From assembly GCA_951541495.1 (NCBI GenBank), contig CATOCL010000004.1, forward strand, positions 1 to 64,000: 64,000 nucleotides of DNA, given 5' to 3'. The notes under the pieces were generated by a model. That model was not told where the DNA came from, did no database searches, and was given only the letters and a program-made list of their open reading frames with translations. This DNA is from Planktomarina karensis (GTDB taxonomy: Bacteria > Pseudomonadota > Alphaproteobacteria > Rhodobacterales > Rhodobacteraceae). The position numbers and the translations under genes are program-made. Positions 16,539-24,372 of this stretch are shown in pieces; position 1 is the first letter of the stretch; every line of letters starts with the position of its first letter.

Positions 16539-17630
16539 ATGGATGTGATGCCAAAATGGGCCGACGTTGTCCTTGTTCCTATAGTGTCGCTAGTGTTGGC
16601 GGCATTTTTGTCCGCGTTGTTGATTTTAGCAATTGGAGAAAGCCCTTCTGAGGCATTAAAGCTTATGGTCGAAGGTACTTTGATGCGGTCCGCGGGTTGG
16701 GGCTATATGCTGTATTATACTACAAATTTCATCTTTACTGGGCTTGCAGTATCCGTGGCTTTCCATGCGGCCTTATTCAATATTGGTGGCGAAGGCCAAG
16801 CAATGATAGGTGGCCTAGGCGTAGCTCTCGTGTGCCTTTTTATTCCTTGGCCACATTGGAGCCTAGCCATTATTGGAGCATCATTTGGTGCCGCTATATT
16901 TGGAATGATCTGGGCTGGTTTGCCAGCCTACCTACAAGCAAAAAGAGGAAGCCATATTGTCATAACGACAATAATGTTTAATTTCATTGCGGCTGGTGTA
17001 TTAAATTTCTTTTTAGTTGGAGCTTTAAAACCCAAAGGAAGCATGGATCCAGCAACGGCAAATTTTCCAACTAGCACCCACTTGCCAACATTTGAGGATA
17101 TGGCTCAGATCTTGGGAATTGAAAAAATGTTCAGATCGGCTCCGGCAAATGTGAGTTTTTTTATAGCATTATTGGCCTGTGTGGCAGTTTGGTATCTAAT
17201 TTGGCGTACCCCTCTGGGTTATGAAATTCGAGCGCTGGGCAAATCTGGACCAGCGGCGCGTTACGCCGGCGTGGGTTCTGTTAAGATTATTATGATCGCC
17301 ATGATGATATCGGGTGCGCTTTGCGGAATGATGGCGATAAACACCACGCAAGGTGAGAGTGAGAGACTCATTCTAAACTTCACTGAAGGCGCGGGATTTA
17401 TTGGAATTGCTGTAGCATTGATGGGCCGCAGTCATCCACTCGGCGTGTTGCTTGCTGCTTTATTATTTGGGTTTCTCTATCAGGGGGGAGCAGAGTTAGC
17501 CCTCTGGACCAAAATTCCAAGAGAGATGATCATAGTAATTCAGGCGCTTGTTATTCTATTCACGGGCGCCCTTACCTTGATGGTTCGTGCTCCACTGGAG
17601 CGGCTGTTTTTAGCAGTTTGGAAAGGTTAG
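16539..17630 (+). CDS. BMP-type ABC importer permease 1 (first system)
   Basis: A 363-residue inner-membrane permease of the BPD_transp_2 family (YufP/NupP-like). The hydrophobic protein carries the family motif VAFHAALFNIGGEGQAMIGG near residue 75 and the later coupling stretch IRALGKSGPAARYAGV, which contacts the ATPase. It starts 37 bases after the ATPase stop and ends 3 bases before the second permease. It should pair with the 17634-18773 product as a heterodimer. Confidence 0.92.
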   Translation: MDVMPKWADVVLVPIVSLVLAAFLSALLILAIGESPSEALKLMVEGTLMRSAGWGYMLYYTTNFIFTGLAVSVAFHAALFNIGGEGQAMIGGLGVALVCLFIPWPHWSLAIIGASFGAAIFGMIWAGLPAYLQAKRGSHIVITTIMFNFIAAGVLNFFLVGALKPKGSMDPATANFPTSTHLPTFEDMAQILGIEKMFRSAPANVSFFIALLACVAVWYLIWRTPLGYEIRALGKSGPAARYAGVGSVKIIMIAMMISGALCGMMAINTTQGESERLILNFTEGAGFIGIAVALMGRSHPLGVLLAALLFGFLYQGGAELALWTKIPREMIIVIQALVILFTGALTLMVRAPLERLFLAVWKG

Positions 17631-17633
17631 CAA

Positions 17634-18773
17634 ATGGATTTCCTTACCCTAATTCAAGTTCTTGATAGTACATTACGTTTGGCTACCCCACTACTTTTAG
17701 TATGTTTGGCGGGTTTATTTTCCGAGCGAGCAGGAATCTTTGATATTGGTCTTGAAGGTAAAATTCTTGCAGCAGCATTCTTATCGGCGTCGCTAGCATT
17801 TGTTACAGGGTCTGTCTGGATCGGACTTTTGGCAGGAATAGGGGCTTCAGTTGCGATGTCAGCTATTCACGGACTAGCTTCTATAACCTTAAGAGGTGAC
17901 CAAATAATTTCAGGTGTGGCTATAAACTTTTTAGCTGCAGGGCTTACTGTTGTCGTGTCTCAGGCATGGTTTGGACAAGGGGGTAGAACGCCACCCTTGA
18001 AATCTGGTGGACGGTTTGAACCAATAAATTTCCCGGGGGCTGTCCCATCCAAGGAAATGGCCGATGCAGGACCAATTATGCAAATATACTCTGAATTGCT
18101 GTCCGGACATTCCCTATTGGTTTATGTTGCCTTATTGACGGTTCCTCTATCCTGGTTCATTTTATACAAAACGCGCTTTGGGCTCCGATTGCGTGCTGTT
18201 GGAGAAAATCCTGCGGCTGTGGATACGGCAGGAATTTCCGTCGTTGGTATGCGTTATGCGGCAGTTATAATCTGTGGTGTATTATGCGGAATTGCTGGTG
18301 CATATATTTCGACAGCGTTGCAAGCTAACTTTACCAAAGATATGTCAGCTGGTCGCGGATTTATTGCATTGGCTGCATTGATTTTTGCAAAGTGGCGCCC
18401 GTGGTACGCGTTGGGTGCCTGTCTACTATTTGGCTTCTTCTTTGCGGTTGACAACAGGTTCCAGAATATTCTGCTGCCCGCTTGGTCTCTAAGTGCTGCT
18501 CTGTTTATAATGACCGTCGGGTTGGTAGGTTATGTTTGGCGCAAAGACCTACTAGACAAGTTTGTGCTTGGTGGGCTTGCATTTGGTCTAGCATTAATTG
18601 CTTTTATGATTGTTGCGAGCGTGTGGGATGTGGGTACGAGTACCCAAATTAAGATCCCAGTAGTGTTTATTCAATCCTTGCCATATATTCTTACCGTGGT
18701 CGTTTTGGCTGGGTTTGTTGGTAAGGCTATCCCACCAAGATCTGGTGGAGTACCTTACGTCAAAGAAAAATAG
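17634..18773 (+). CDS. BMP-type ABC importer permease 2 (first system)
   Basis: Second membrane subunit (379 residues), BPD_transp_2 family (YufQ/NupQ-like). The motif SERAGIFDIGLEGKILAAA near residues 30-45 is diagnostic, and LRAVGENPAAVDTAGISV is the cytoplasmic coupling loop. About ten membrane segments are visible. It begins 3 bases after permease 1. The length is greater than the roughly 310 residues of the paralogue at 33030-33962, with an added C-terminal hydrophobic stretch (IKIPVVFIQSLPYILTVVVLAGF). It closes the importer operon; no clear terminator follows. Confidence 0.92.
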   Translation: MDFLTLIQVLDSTLRLATPLLLVCLAGLFSERAGIFDIGLEGKILAAAFLSASLAFVTGSVWIGLLAGIGASVAMSAIHGLASITLRGDQIISGVAINFLAAGLTVVVSQAWFGQGGRTPPLKSGGRFEPINFPGAVPSKEMADAGPIMQIYSELLSGHSLLVYVALLTVPLSWFILYKTRFGLRLRAVGENPAAVDTAGISVVGMRYAAVIICGVLCGIAGAYISTALQANFTKDMSAGRGFIALAALIFAKWRPWYALGACLLFGFFFAVDNRFQNILLPAWSLSAALFIMTVGLVGYVWRKDLLDKFVLGGLAFGLALIAFMIVASVWDVGTSTQIKIPVVFIQSLPYILTVVVLAGFVGKAIPPRSGGVPYVKEK

Positions 18774-18880
18774 GCTCAGACAGAATCGTAGTGTGGTGCT
18801 AATCAGCTCCACGGACATCGAAATAGATAGTATTTCCCATAATCGCTTGCTGCAACGCAACGATGGGGCTATGCGGCCCC

Positions 18881-19798
18881 ATGTATATTTATCTACCCAT
18901 CGCTGAAGTTTCGGTAAATGCTTTTCTTTTGTTAGGATTGGGCGGAATAGTCGGTGTATTGTCTGGTATGTTTGGTGTTGGTGGTGGGTTTTTAATGACA
19001 CCACTCTTGTTCTTTATTGGAATTCCTCCGGCTGTCGCCGTGGCAACAGAAGCTAATCAAATAGTTGCGTCTTCTTTTTCTGGAGTTTTAGCGCATGTAA
19101 AACGACGTACCGTTGACTTTAAAATGGGTGGCGTACTTTTGATTGGCGGTTTGATTGGTGCCGGAATGGGTGTATTTATTTTTAATTACCTCAAAGGGTT
19201 AGGCCAGGTCGATCTACTAGTTAAGCTTTGTTATGTCGTATTCCTAGGTATCATTGGAAGCTTAATGTTTATTGAAAGTTTACGAGCCTTAAGTAATGTA
19301 AAGCGGGTTGGCACTTCAAAGCCACACCACAAGCGTACATGGATACATGCATTGCCAATTAAGATGCGTTTTCGCGTGTCTGGCCTCTATATTTCTGTAA
19401 TTCCACCTATTTCTATTGGCATTTTGGTTGGTGTTTTAGCGGCTATTATGGGGGTGGGTGGCGGCTTTATAATGGTACCTGCTATGATTTATATATTGGG
19501 GATGCCAACAAAGGTTGTGGTAGGTACTTCGCTGTTTCAGATTATTTTTGTAACGGCGTTTACAACTATGCTGCACGCAACCACCAATTATACTGTGGAT
19601 ATGGTGCTGGCTGTCCTACTATTGGTGGGAGGCGTCATCGGGGCGCAGTTTGGAACCGTGATTGGTGCAAAGCTTAAGGCTGAGCAGCTACGTATTTTAC
19701 TCGCTACCATGGTACTGTTGGTGTGCGCTAAGTTAGCTTTTGACCTAATAGTTGAGCCGTCTGAGATTTTTAATCTCAGCGGTATTGGGGGTCATTGA
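18881..19798 (+). CDS. TSUP-family (TauE/SafE-like) membrane permease
   Basis: A 305-residue membrane protein of the TSUP family, which exports or imports sulfur-containing anions and other organic anions. Two repeat halves each carry the glycine motif (GVLSGMFGVGGGFLMTPLL early, GVLAAIMGVGGGFIMVPAM later). I chose the ATG at 18881 because the N-terminus YIYLPIAEVSVNAFLLLG agrees with relatives as I recall them; an ATG at 18863 is in frame. A short hairpin, GGGGC with GCCCC, sits directly before this ATG. The stop overlaps the start of the TIGR02186 gene, so the two are coupled. Substrate unknown. Confidence 0.85.
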   Translation: MYIYLPIAEVSVNAFLLLGLGGIVGVLSGMFGVGGGFLMTPLLFFIGIPPAVAVATEANQIVASSFSGVLAHVKRRTVDFKMGGVLLIGGLIGAGMGVFIFNYLKGLGQVDLLVKLCYVVFLGIIGSLMFIESLRALSNVKRVGTSKPHHKRTWIHALPIKMRFRVSGLYISVIPPISIGILVGVLAAIMGVGGGFIMVPAMIYILGMPTKVVVGTSLFQIIFVTAFTTMLHATTNYTVDMVLAVLLLVGGVIGAQFGTVIGAKLKAEQLRILLATMVLLVCAKLAFDLIVEPSEIFNLSGIGGH

Positions 19799-20565
19799 TG
19801 CGGACCGTCTGTGCTTATTTTTTAATTACCCTATTCTGTTTTGCGCGTGCGGTTTTCAGCCAAGAGATAGTTATGGGATTATCTAAAAACGAGATTGGGA
19901 TTACCGCCTTTTTCGATGGTTCAGAAATACTGGTGTTTGGCGCGGTTAAAGCGACTGATGAGCTATCCTTAAATGAACCGCTGGGAGTTGTGGTTGCAAT
20001 TGCGAGCCCCCGTCGGGCCGTAATGGTAAGACGTAAAGAAAAAAAGTTTGGGATTTGGGTGAATGTTGACTCCGTTGAAATTGACCTTGCTCCCAGTTTT
20101 TATGCAGTTGCCACGACTGGACCTTTAAGCCAGTTATTAGATACCGTTGAAGACTTGCGCCATAGTATCTCAGTGGAGCGAATGATACGGTCTGTTGGCG
20201 CACCTATGTCAGTAGATGATCCGGTCGCGTTCACCAAAGCGATTATTAGAATTAGGCAAGACCAAGGTTTGTATCAAACCCTACCTGGAGCAGTCACGCT
20301 TCAAGATAACACTCTATTTTCAACATCCGTTACCTTGCCAGCAAACCTAGTTGAAGGCGCCTACACAGCCCGAATTTTCCTTACGCAAGATGGTAAAGTG
20401 CTAGCTCAGCAGGAAACAAAAATTGATGTACGAAAAGTTGGAATTGAACGATGGTTGTATAACTTAGCTCATCAGCGTCCAGCCACATATGGCTTGTTAT
20501 CTTTGGCTATTGCTATTTTCGCGGGTTGGTCTGCGGCCGCAGTTTTTCGGGTAATCCGTACCTAA
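19798..20565 (+). CDS. TIGR02186 family protein, periplasmic with C-terminal anchor
   Basis: A 255-residue protein of unknown function matching the alphaproteobacterial TIGR02186 family. It has a signal peptide (hydrophobic to about residue 18, cleavage near VFS-QE), a predicted periplasmic beta-rich region beginning VMGLSKNEIGITAFFDGSEI, and one C-terminal membrane helix (GLLSLAIAIFAGWSAAAVF) with a short basic tail. The ATG at 19798 overlaps the TSUP stop by one base and GGGGG precedes it; a TTG at 19795 is in frame. Coupling to TSUP suggests a periplasmic partner of that permease, which is inference. Confidence 0.8.
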   Translation: MRTVCAYFLITLFCFARAVFSQEIVMGLSKNEIGITAFFDGSEILVFGAVKATDELSLNEPLGVVVAIASPRRAVMVRRKEKKFGIWVNVDSVEIDLAPSFYAVATTGPLSQLLDTVEDLRHSISVERMIRSVGAPMSVDDPVAFTKAIIRIRQDQGLYQTLPGAVTLQDNTLFSTSVTLPANLVEGAYTARIFLTQDGKVLAQQETKIDVRKVGIERWLYNLAHQRPATYGLLSLAIAIFAGWSAAAVFRVIRT

Positions 20566-20607
20566 AAATTGATTGAAACTTGTAGTTTCTTTTATAATTT
20601 CAATTTT
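20565..20607. terminator. Bidirectional terminator between convergent genes
   Basis: AAAATTGA (20565-20572) pairs with TCAATTTT (20600-20607), enclosing GAAAC/GTTTC (20575-20589) followed by TTTT. It lies between the convergent TIGR02186 and phosphatase genes. Confidence 0.5.
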
Positions 20608-20612
20608 ACCGC

Positions 20613-21185
20613 TCATGGCAGGTAATTGATACAGTTAAGCGACCATGCACCGTTGTCTTCTTTGAGATGTGTAACGCTAAAGTTATCTATTTTATTAGCA
20701 AGACAATCATAAGCGCTGGCACCTAACGCTCTTTGAACTTGGGTTAAGATTATTCCAAAATGTGCTACCGCGATTATGCTACTATGTTTTTTGGACAAAC
20801 GGTCCACCACAATTCGCGCTCTTGCTGCAGCTACATTCCAGCTTTCACCATTAGGGGCGGCAACATCGCCGGGCTTTTCCCAGTAGGCGCGGCTAAGTAC
20901 TGGGTCAGTTTTTGCGACATCACTGAAATGCATGCCATCCCAATCTCCAAAATTGAATTCGCGGATGCCATGCTCATGTGCGAGTCGTTTACGCCCTGTG
21001 CTCAGGGCGTCGGCTGTAGTGATGGAACGTATTAAATCGGATGATACGACGACGGCATTATTGGGTAAATATCTGGCAACCCTATTAATTAATGGCTGGT
21101 TTGAGAGATCTGCTGGTACATCACGCCATCCAACAAAGGTTTTTTCATGGGTGGGCCCGTGCCGGACCCAGTACCAATCGGTCAT
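20613..21185 (-). CDS. Histidine phosphatase, probable alpha-ribazole phosphatase (CobC-like)
   Basis: A 190-residue phosphoglycerate-mutase-like phosphatase. The phospho-accepting motif is VRHGPT at residues 7-12, with later REFNFGDWDG and the second catalytic histidine in VAHFGII. Because the upstream gene on the same strand is CobU and they overlap by 4 bases, the likely substrate is alpha-ribazole 5'-phosphate or adenosylcobalamin 5'-phosphate in nucleotide-loop assembly of cobalamin. This assignment rests on context; the domain alone could be any small-molecule phosphatase. Confidence 0.75.
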   Translation of the reverse strand: MTDWYWVRHGPTHEKTFVGWRDVPADLSNQPLINRVARYLPNNAVVVSSDLIRSITTADALSTGRKRLAHEHGIREFNFGDWDGMHFSDVAKTDPVLSRAYWEKPGDVAAPNGESWNVAAARARIVVDRLSKKHSSIIAVAHFGIILTQVQRALGASAYDCLANKIDNFSVTHLKEDNGAWSLNCINYLP

Positions 21186-21709
21186 TTTGGACCCTTTAAA
21201 ATTTGTGGCAGTCCGGCCGTAATAAAAATAACTTGCTGGGCTATTTCAGCCAACTTTTGATTTATATTGCCTTGGTGCTTAACAAAAGCTCGAGACATGG
21301 AGTTGTCAGGGACAATACCTTGCCCAACTTCATTGCTCACTATCACGATAGGACAAGGCGGATTGATAAGAGTGTCTAGCAGTAGTTGGGAGTGTCTTTC
21401 GATACTGTGTTTTGCCATCAACAAGTTTGTTAACCATAGGGTGATGCAATCCAGAAGTATTATTTCACTTTGATCTGCTGCTCTAATGTCGTCAACAATA
21501 TTAATTGGGGTCTCGCAGGTGGTCCATCCGAGGCCGCGTTGCACTTGGTGAGCTGCAATTTTTTTTTCCATCTCACTATCCCAAGCTTGTGCTGTCGCAA
21601 TATAGCGGCGGGGCCTGCTGGACTGGATTATTAAATTTTCAGCAAAAAGTGACTTGCCAGACTGAGCGCCGCCAAGAACCAAGCAAACTTTTGAATTACC
21701 CAAATTCAT
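21182..21709 (-). CDS. cobU: Adenosylcobinamide kinase / adenosylcobinamide-phosphate guanylyltransferase
   Basis: Bifunctional enzyme (called CobU or CobP) that phosphorylates adenosylcobinamide and then attaches GMP, in late cobalamin synthesis or salvage. P-loop GGAQSGKS near the N-terminus, then RRYIATAQAWDSEMEKKIAAHQ with the conserved histidine, LLDCITLWLTNLL and SNEVGQGIVP. I prefer the ATG at 21709, with AGGA 9 bases upstream; the ATG at 21727 adds six residues and overlaps the rpoH2 -35 element. 175 residues, normal. The product would feed the B12-dependent NrdJ and mutases. Confidence 0.93.
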   Translation of the reverse strand: MNLGNSKVCLVLGGAQSGKSLFAENLIIQSSRPRRYIATAQAWDSEMEKKIAAHQVQRGLGWTTCETPINIVDDIRAADQSEIILLDCITLWLTNLLMAKHSIERHSQLLLDTLINPPCPIVIVSNEVGQGIVPDNSMSRAFVKHQGNINQKLAEIAQQVIFITAGLPQILKGPK

Positions 21710-21726
21710 AGTTTTTTTCCTTAACA

Positions 21727-21754
21727 TGATCCAATTGTGAATTAGACGCGTATC
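21727..21754 (+). promoter_or_regulatory. Predicted ECF sigma (RpoE) promoter of rpoH2
   Basis: TGATCC (21727-21732), a 16-base spacer and CGTATC (21749-21754). This matches the RpoE-ChrR type promoter (TGATCC then CGTA) known from Rhodobacter, where rpoH2 is a target in the singlet-oxygen response. The match is seen; the regulation is inferred. Confidence 0.6.
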
Positions 21755-21802
21755 TAACCCATAACAAGACTTTTAATATAAATGATTACAGGAGCGCTTT
21801 CC

Positions 21803-22681
21803 ATGCCCTTAGATGCTCGAACTGACAATGTCCTGCCACGCACAGCCATGAAGGCTGAGATGCTAGACGCTGAAACAGAATTAAAATTGGCCTACGCTTG
21901 GCGTGATGATCGCTGTGAGCAAAGCCTGCATCGCTTAATCAACGCATATATGCGTCTGGCAATCTCCCAAGCGGCCAAATTTAAGCGGTACGGCGTGCCG
22001 ATGAATGACTTAATACAGGAGGCGGGTCTTGGTCTCATGAAGGCTGCTGAAAAATTTGATCCCGACCGTGGGGTAAGGTTTTCAACATATGCGGTTTGGT
22101 GGATTAAAGCTTCTGTCCAAGAGCATGTGATGCGTAATTGGTCGATGGTAAGAACTGGCTCTACTAGCCCTCAGAAATCATTATTTTTTAATATGCGTCG
22201 AATCCAGGCGCGACTTGAGCGTGACGCTAATAATGCAGACCAAACACTGGACAAACACCAGTTGCAACAATTGATAGCGCAAGATCTAGGTGTCCCGTTA
22301 CATGACGTGGAAATGATGGATGGACGGCTCTCTGGATCAGATTTTTCCCTGAATGCGACTCAGTCTACGGAAGACGAAGGCCGGGAATGGATTGATACGC
22401 TGGAAGATAGTAGCGATCAGGCGGCGGACACTGTTGAGTTTGAGCACGATCAAGAGGCTTTGAGAGCTTGGCTCGTGCAAGCAATGGGTGCACTAAATGA
22501 TCGAGAAAAATACATTGTGAGAGAACGTAAATTGATTGAAGTTCCTCGGACCCTTGAGAGTTTGGGAGTTGAACTGGAGCTTTCAAAAGAACGCATCAGG
22601 CAGATTGAAGCTGCAGCATTTAAAAAGATGCGGGCTAGCCTTGAAACTGAAGCGCCAGAAGCTCAAGCTTTTTTCCACTAA
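21803..22681 (+). CDS. rpoH2: RNA polymerase sigma-32 family factor, RpoH2 type
   Basis: Alternative sigma factor. It has sigma region 2 (MNDLIQEAGLGLMKAAEKFDPDRGVRFSTYAVWWIKASVQEHV), the RpoH-specific stretch after it (NWSMVRTGSTSPQKSLFF) and region 4 with SKERIRQIE. The N-terminus LPRTAMKAEMLDAETELKLAYAWRD matches RpoH-II of Rhodobacter rather than RpoH-I, so it probably drives oxidative and heat stress genes. I chose the ATG at 21803, preceded by AGGAG nine bases away; the ATG at 21782 lacks a site. 292 residues. A predicted RpoE-type promoter lies upstream. Confidence 0.9.
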   Translation: MPLDARTDNVLPRTAMKAEMLDAETELKLAYAWRDDRCEQSLHRLINAYMRLAISQAAKFKRYGVPMNDLIQEAGLGLMKAAEKFDPDRGVRFSTYAVWWIKASVQEHVMRNWSMVRTGSTSPQKSLFFNMRRIQARLERDANNADQTLDKHQLQQLIAQDLGVPLHDVEMMDGRLSGSDFSLNATQSTEDEGREWIDTLEDSSDQAADTVEFEHDQEALRAWLVQAMGALNDREKYIVRERKLIEVPRTLESLGVELELSKERIRQIEAAAFKKMRASLETEAPEAQAFFH

Positions 22682-22691
22682 TAACTGGGCC

Positions 22692-22711
22692 TTGCGAAGC
22701 GAGGCCCAGCT
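22692..22711 (+). terminator. GC-rich hairpin after rpoH2
   Basis: The segment reads CTGGGCCT, a short loop TGCGAAGCG, then AGGCCCAG, just after the rpoH2 stop and before coaBC. No T-tract follows, so it may be a weak terminator or an mRNA-stabilising stem. Confidence 0.4.
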
Positions 22712-22726
22712 GCTTAACTATTGCTG

Positions 22727-23917
22727 ATGGATGTAAAAAAAATACTTCTTATCATTACTGGCGGTATAGCCGCGGTTAAGGCTCCTGAGCTAATAAGACG
22801 GTTAACAAAGCATGGCTTTAAGGTAACCCCAGTCCTAACAAAAGCGGCGGAAAAGTTTGTGACACCGCTAAGTATTGCCGCCTTGGCACGCTCTAAGGTT
22901 TATTCAGACCTATTTGACCTCAAGGATGAGGTTGAAATGGGGCATATTGAGCTTTCGCGCTCAGCAGATTTGATCCTTGTTGCTCCAGCCACTGCCAACA
23001 TAATAGCCAAAATGGTCAGCGGAATATCGGACGATCTTGCATCAACTATTCTGTTGGCGACAGATACCCCAGTCATGGTTGCACCTTCCATGAACGTTCG
23101 CATGTGGGATCATCCAGCTACACAACGAAATTTAGCTTTGCTGGATAATGATACAGTTAAGCTTATTGGTCCGAATAAGGGTGAAATGGCCTGTGGTGAA
23201 TACGGGCTTGGGCGAATGGCTGAAGTTTCAGAGATTGTCGGTTCTGTAGAACAGTTTTTTCACAGCGGTTCGTTGGTGGGTAAACACTTACTAGTGACTT
23301 CTGGCGCAACGCGTGAGCCAATTGATCCGATCCGCTACATCACTAATAGATCTTCCGGTACACAGGGAAGTGCAATTGCGGCAGCGCTTCGGGATTTGGG
23401 TGCACAGGTGAGCTTTGTTACTGGACCTACGGATGTGCCTGTACCTTTGGGGGTGACAGCTTATCACGTTGAAACAGCTCAAGAAATGCTTGATGCTGTG
23501 CAGGAGTTGCTGCCAGTTGACGGAGCCGTGTTTGCCGCAGCAGTAGCTGATTGGCGAGTTGATGGCATACAGGATAAAAAGATTAAGAAGTCCACCTCAG
23601 GTGATGTGCCAGAGTTAAAGTTTTTAGAAAATCCAGATATTTTAGCGATAGTATCGCAGCACGCTAAAAGACCAAAGCTGGTGGTTGGTTTTGCTGCAGA
23701 GACAGATGATGTTATTAAAAATGCAAGAAATAAACTCTCACGAAAGGGATGTGATTGGATCGTTGCTAACGATGTATCCAGTTCAACTGGAATAGTAGGT
23801 GGACAAAATAATACAGTAACAATTTTAGATAAGGATGGAGTAGAGGCGTGGGAGGAGATGTCCAAAACTGAAGTGGCATTTCGACTTGCTCAACGGATTG
23901 TAGGCACCCTGGCATGA
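22727..23917 (+). CDS. coaBC: Bifunctional phosphopantothenoylcysteine decarboxylase / phosphopantothenate-cysteine ligase
   Basis: Fused CoaC-CoaB enzyme of coenzyme A synthesis. The N-terminal flavin-dependent decarboxylase half shows ILLIITGGIAAVKAPELIRRL, LILVAPATANIIAKMVSGI and the catalytic APSMNVRMWDHPA loop. The C-terminal ligase half begins LLVTSGATREPIDPIRYITN (about residue 190) and has AAAVADWRV and KIKK. 396 residues from the ATG at 22727; a TTG at 22721 is in frame and no strong ribosome site is visible for either. dut overlaps its stop by 4 bases. Confidence 0.95.
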   Translation: MDVKKILLIITGGIAAVKAPELIRRLTKHGFKVTPVLTKAAEKFVTPLSIAALARSKVYSDLFDLKDEVEMGHIELSRSADLILVAPATANIIAKMVSGISDDLASTILLATDTPVMVAPSMNVRMWDHPATQRNLALLDNDTVKLIGPNKGEMACGEYGLGRMAEVSEIVGSVEQFFHSGSLVGKHLLVTSGATREPIDPIRYITNRSSGTQGSAIAAALRDLGAQVSFVTGPTDVPVPLGVTAYHVETAQEMLDAVQELLPVDGAVFAAAVADWRVDGIQDKKIKKSTSGDVPELKFLENPDILAIVSQHAKRPKLVVGFAAETDDVIKNARNKLSRKGCDWIVANDVSSSTGIVGGQNNTVTILDKDGVEAWEEMSKTEVAFRLAQRIVGTLA

Positions 23918-24372
23918 AACCGCTAATAGAATTTGCCTGGGAGGATGGGGCAGATCAATCTTTAGGCCTACCTAAATATGCCACCTCGGGCGCTGCGGGT
24001 GCCGACTTGAGGGCTAACCTGATAGATAGGTCCGATTTAATTCTGCATGCAGGTTCACGGGTTTTAATAGGCACTGGCTTGCGCATTGCTATTGCAAAAG
24101 ATTTTGAAGTTCAAATACGTCCACGCTCGGGCCTCGCACTAAAGTATGGAATTACATTGGCTAACGCGCCTGGTACAATTGACTCTGATTACAGGGGGCC
24201 TCTTGGCATAATTTTACTTAATGTTGGTTCAGATGACTTCACGGTCTCGCACGGAGATAGGATTGCTCAAATGGTCGTATCGCCGGTGTTGCAGGCAGAC
24301 TTTTCTTTGGTAGATAGCCTGAGCCCCACAATTCGCGGTGACGGTGGTTTTGGTTCAACAGGCGAAAAATAA
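23914..24372 (+). CDS. dut: dUTP diphosphatase
   Basis: Trimeric dUTPase hydrolysing dUTP to dUMP, which both protects DNA from uracil and feeds thymidylate synthesis. All five family motifs are present, including AAGADLRANL (motif 1), RPRSGLALKYGITLANAPGTID (motifs 2 and 3) and the P-loop-like GDGGFGSTG at the C-terminus. 152 residues. The ATG overlaps the coaBC stop (ATGA) and its own stop overlaps the moeB start by one base, so coaBC-dut-moeB is a tight operon; coaBC-dut adjacency is widespread. Confidence 0.96.
   Translation: MKPLIEFAWEDGADQSLGLPKYATSGAAGADLRANLIDRSDLILHAGSRVLIGTGLRIAIAKDFEVQIRPRSGLALKYGITLANAPGTIDSDYRGPLGIILLNVGSDDFTVSHGDRIAQMVVSPVLQADFSLVDSLSPTIRGDGGFGSTGEK

Noticed and set aside
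21710..21802. Cobalamin riboswitch before cobU or nrdJ
   Set aside because: The spaces upstream of cobU and nrdJ are too short and show no B12-box sequence.
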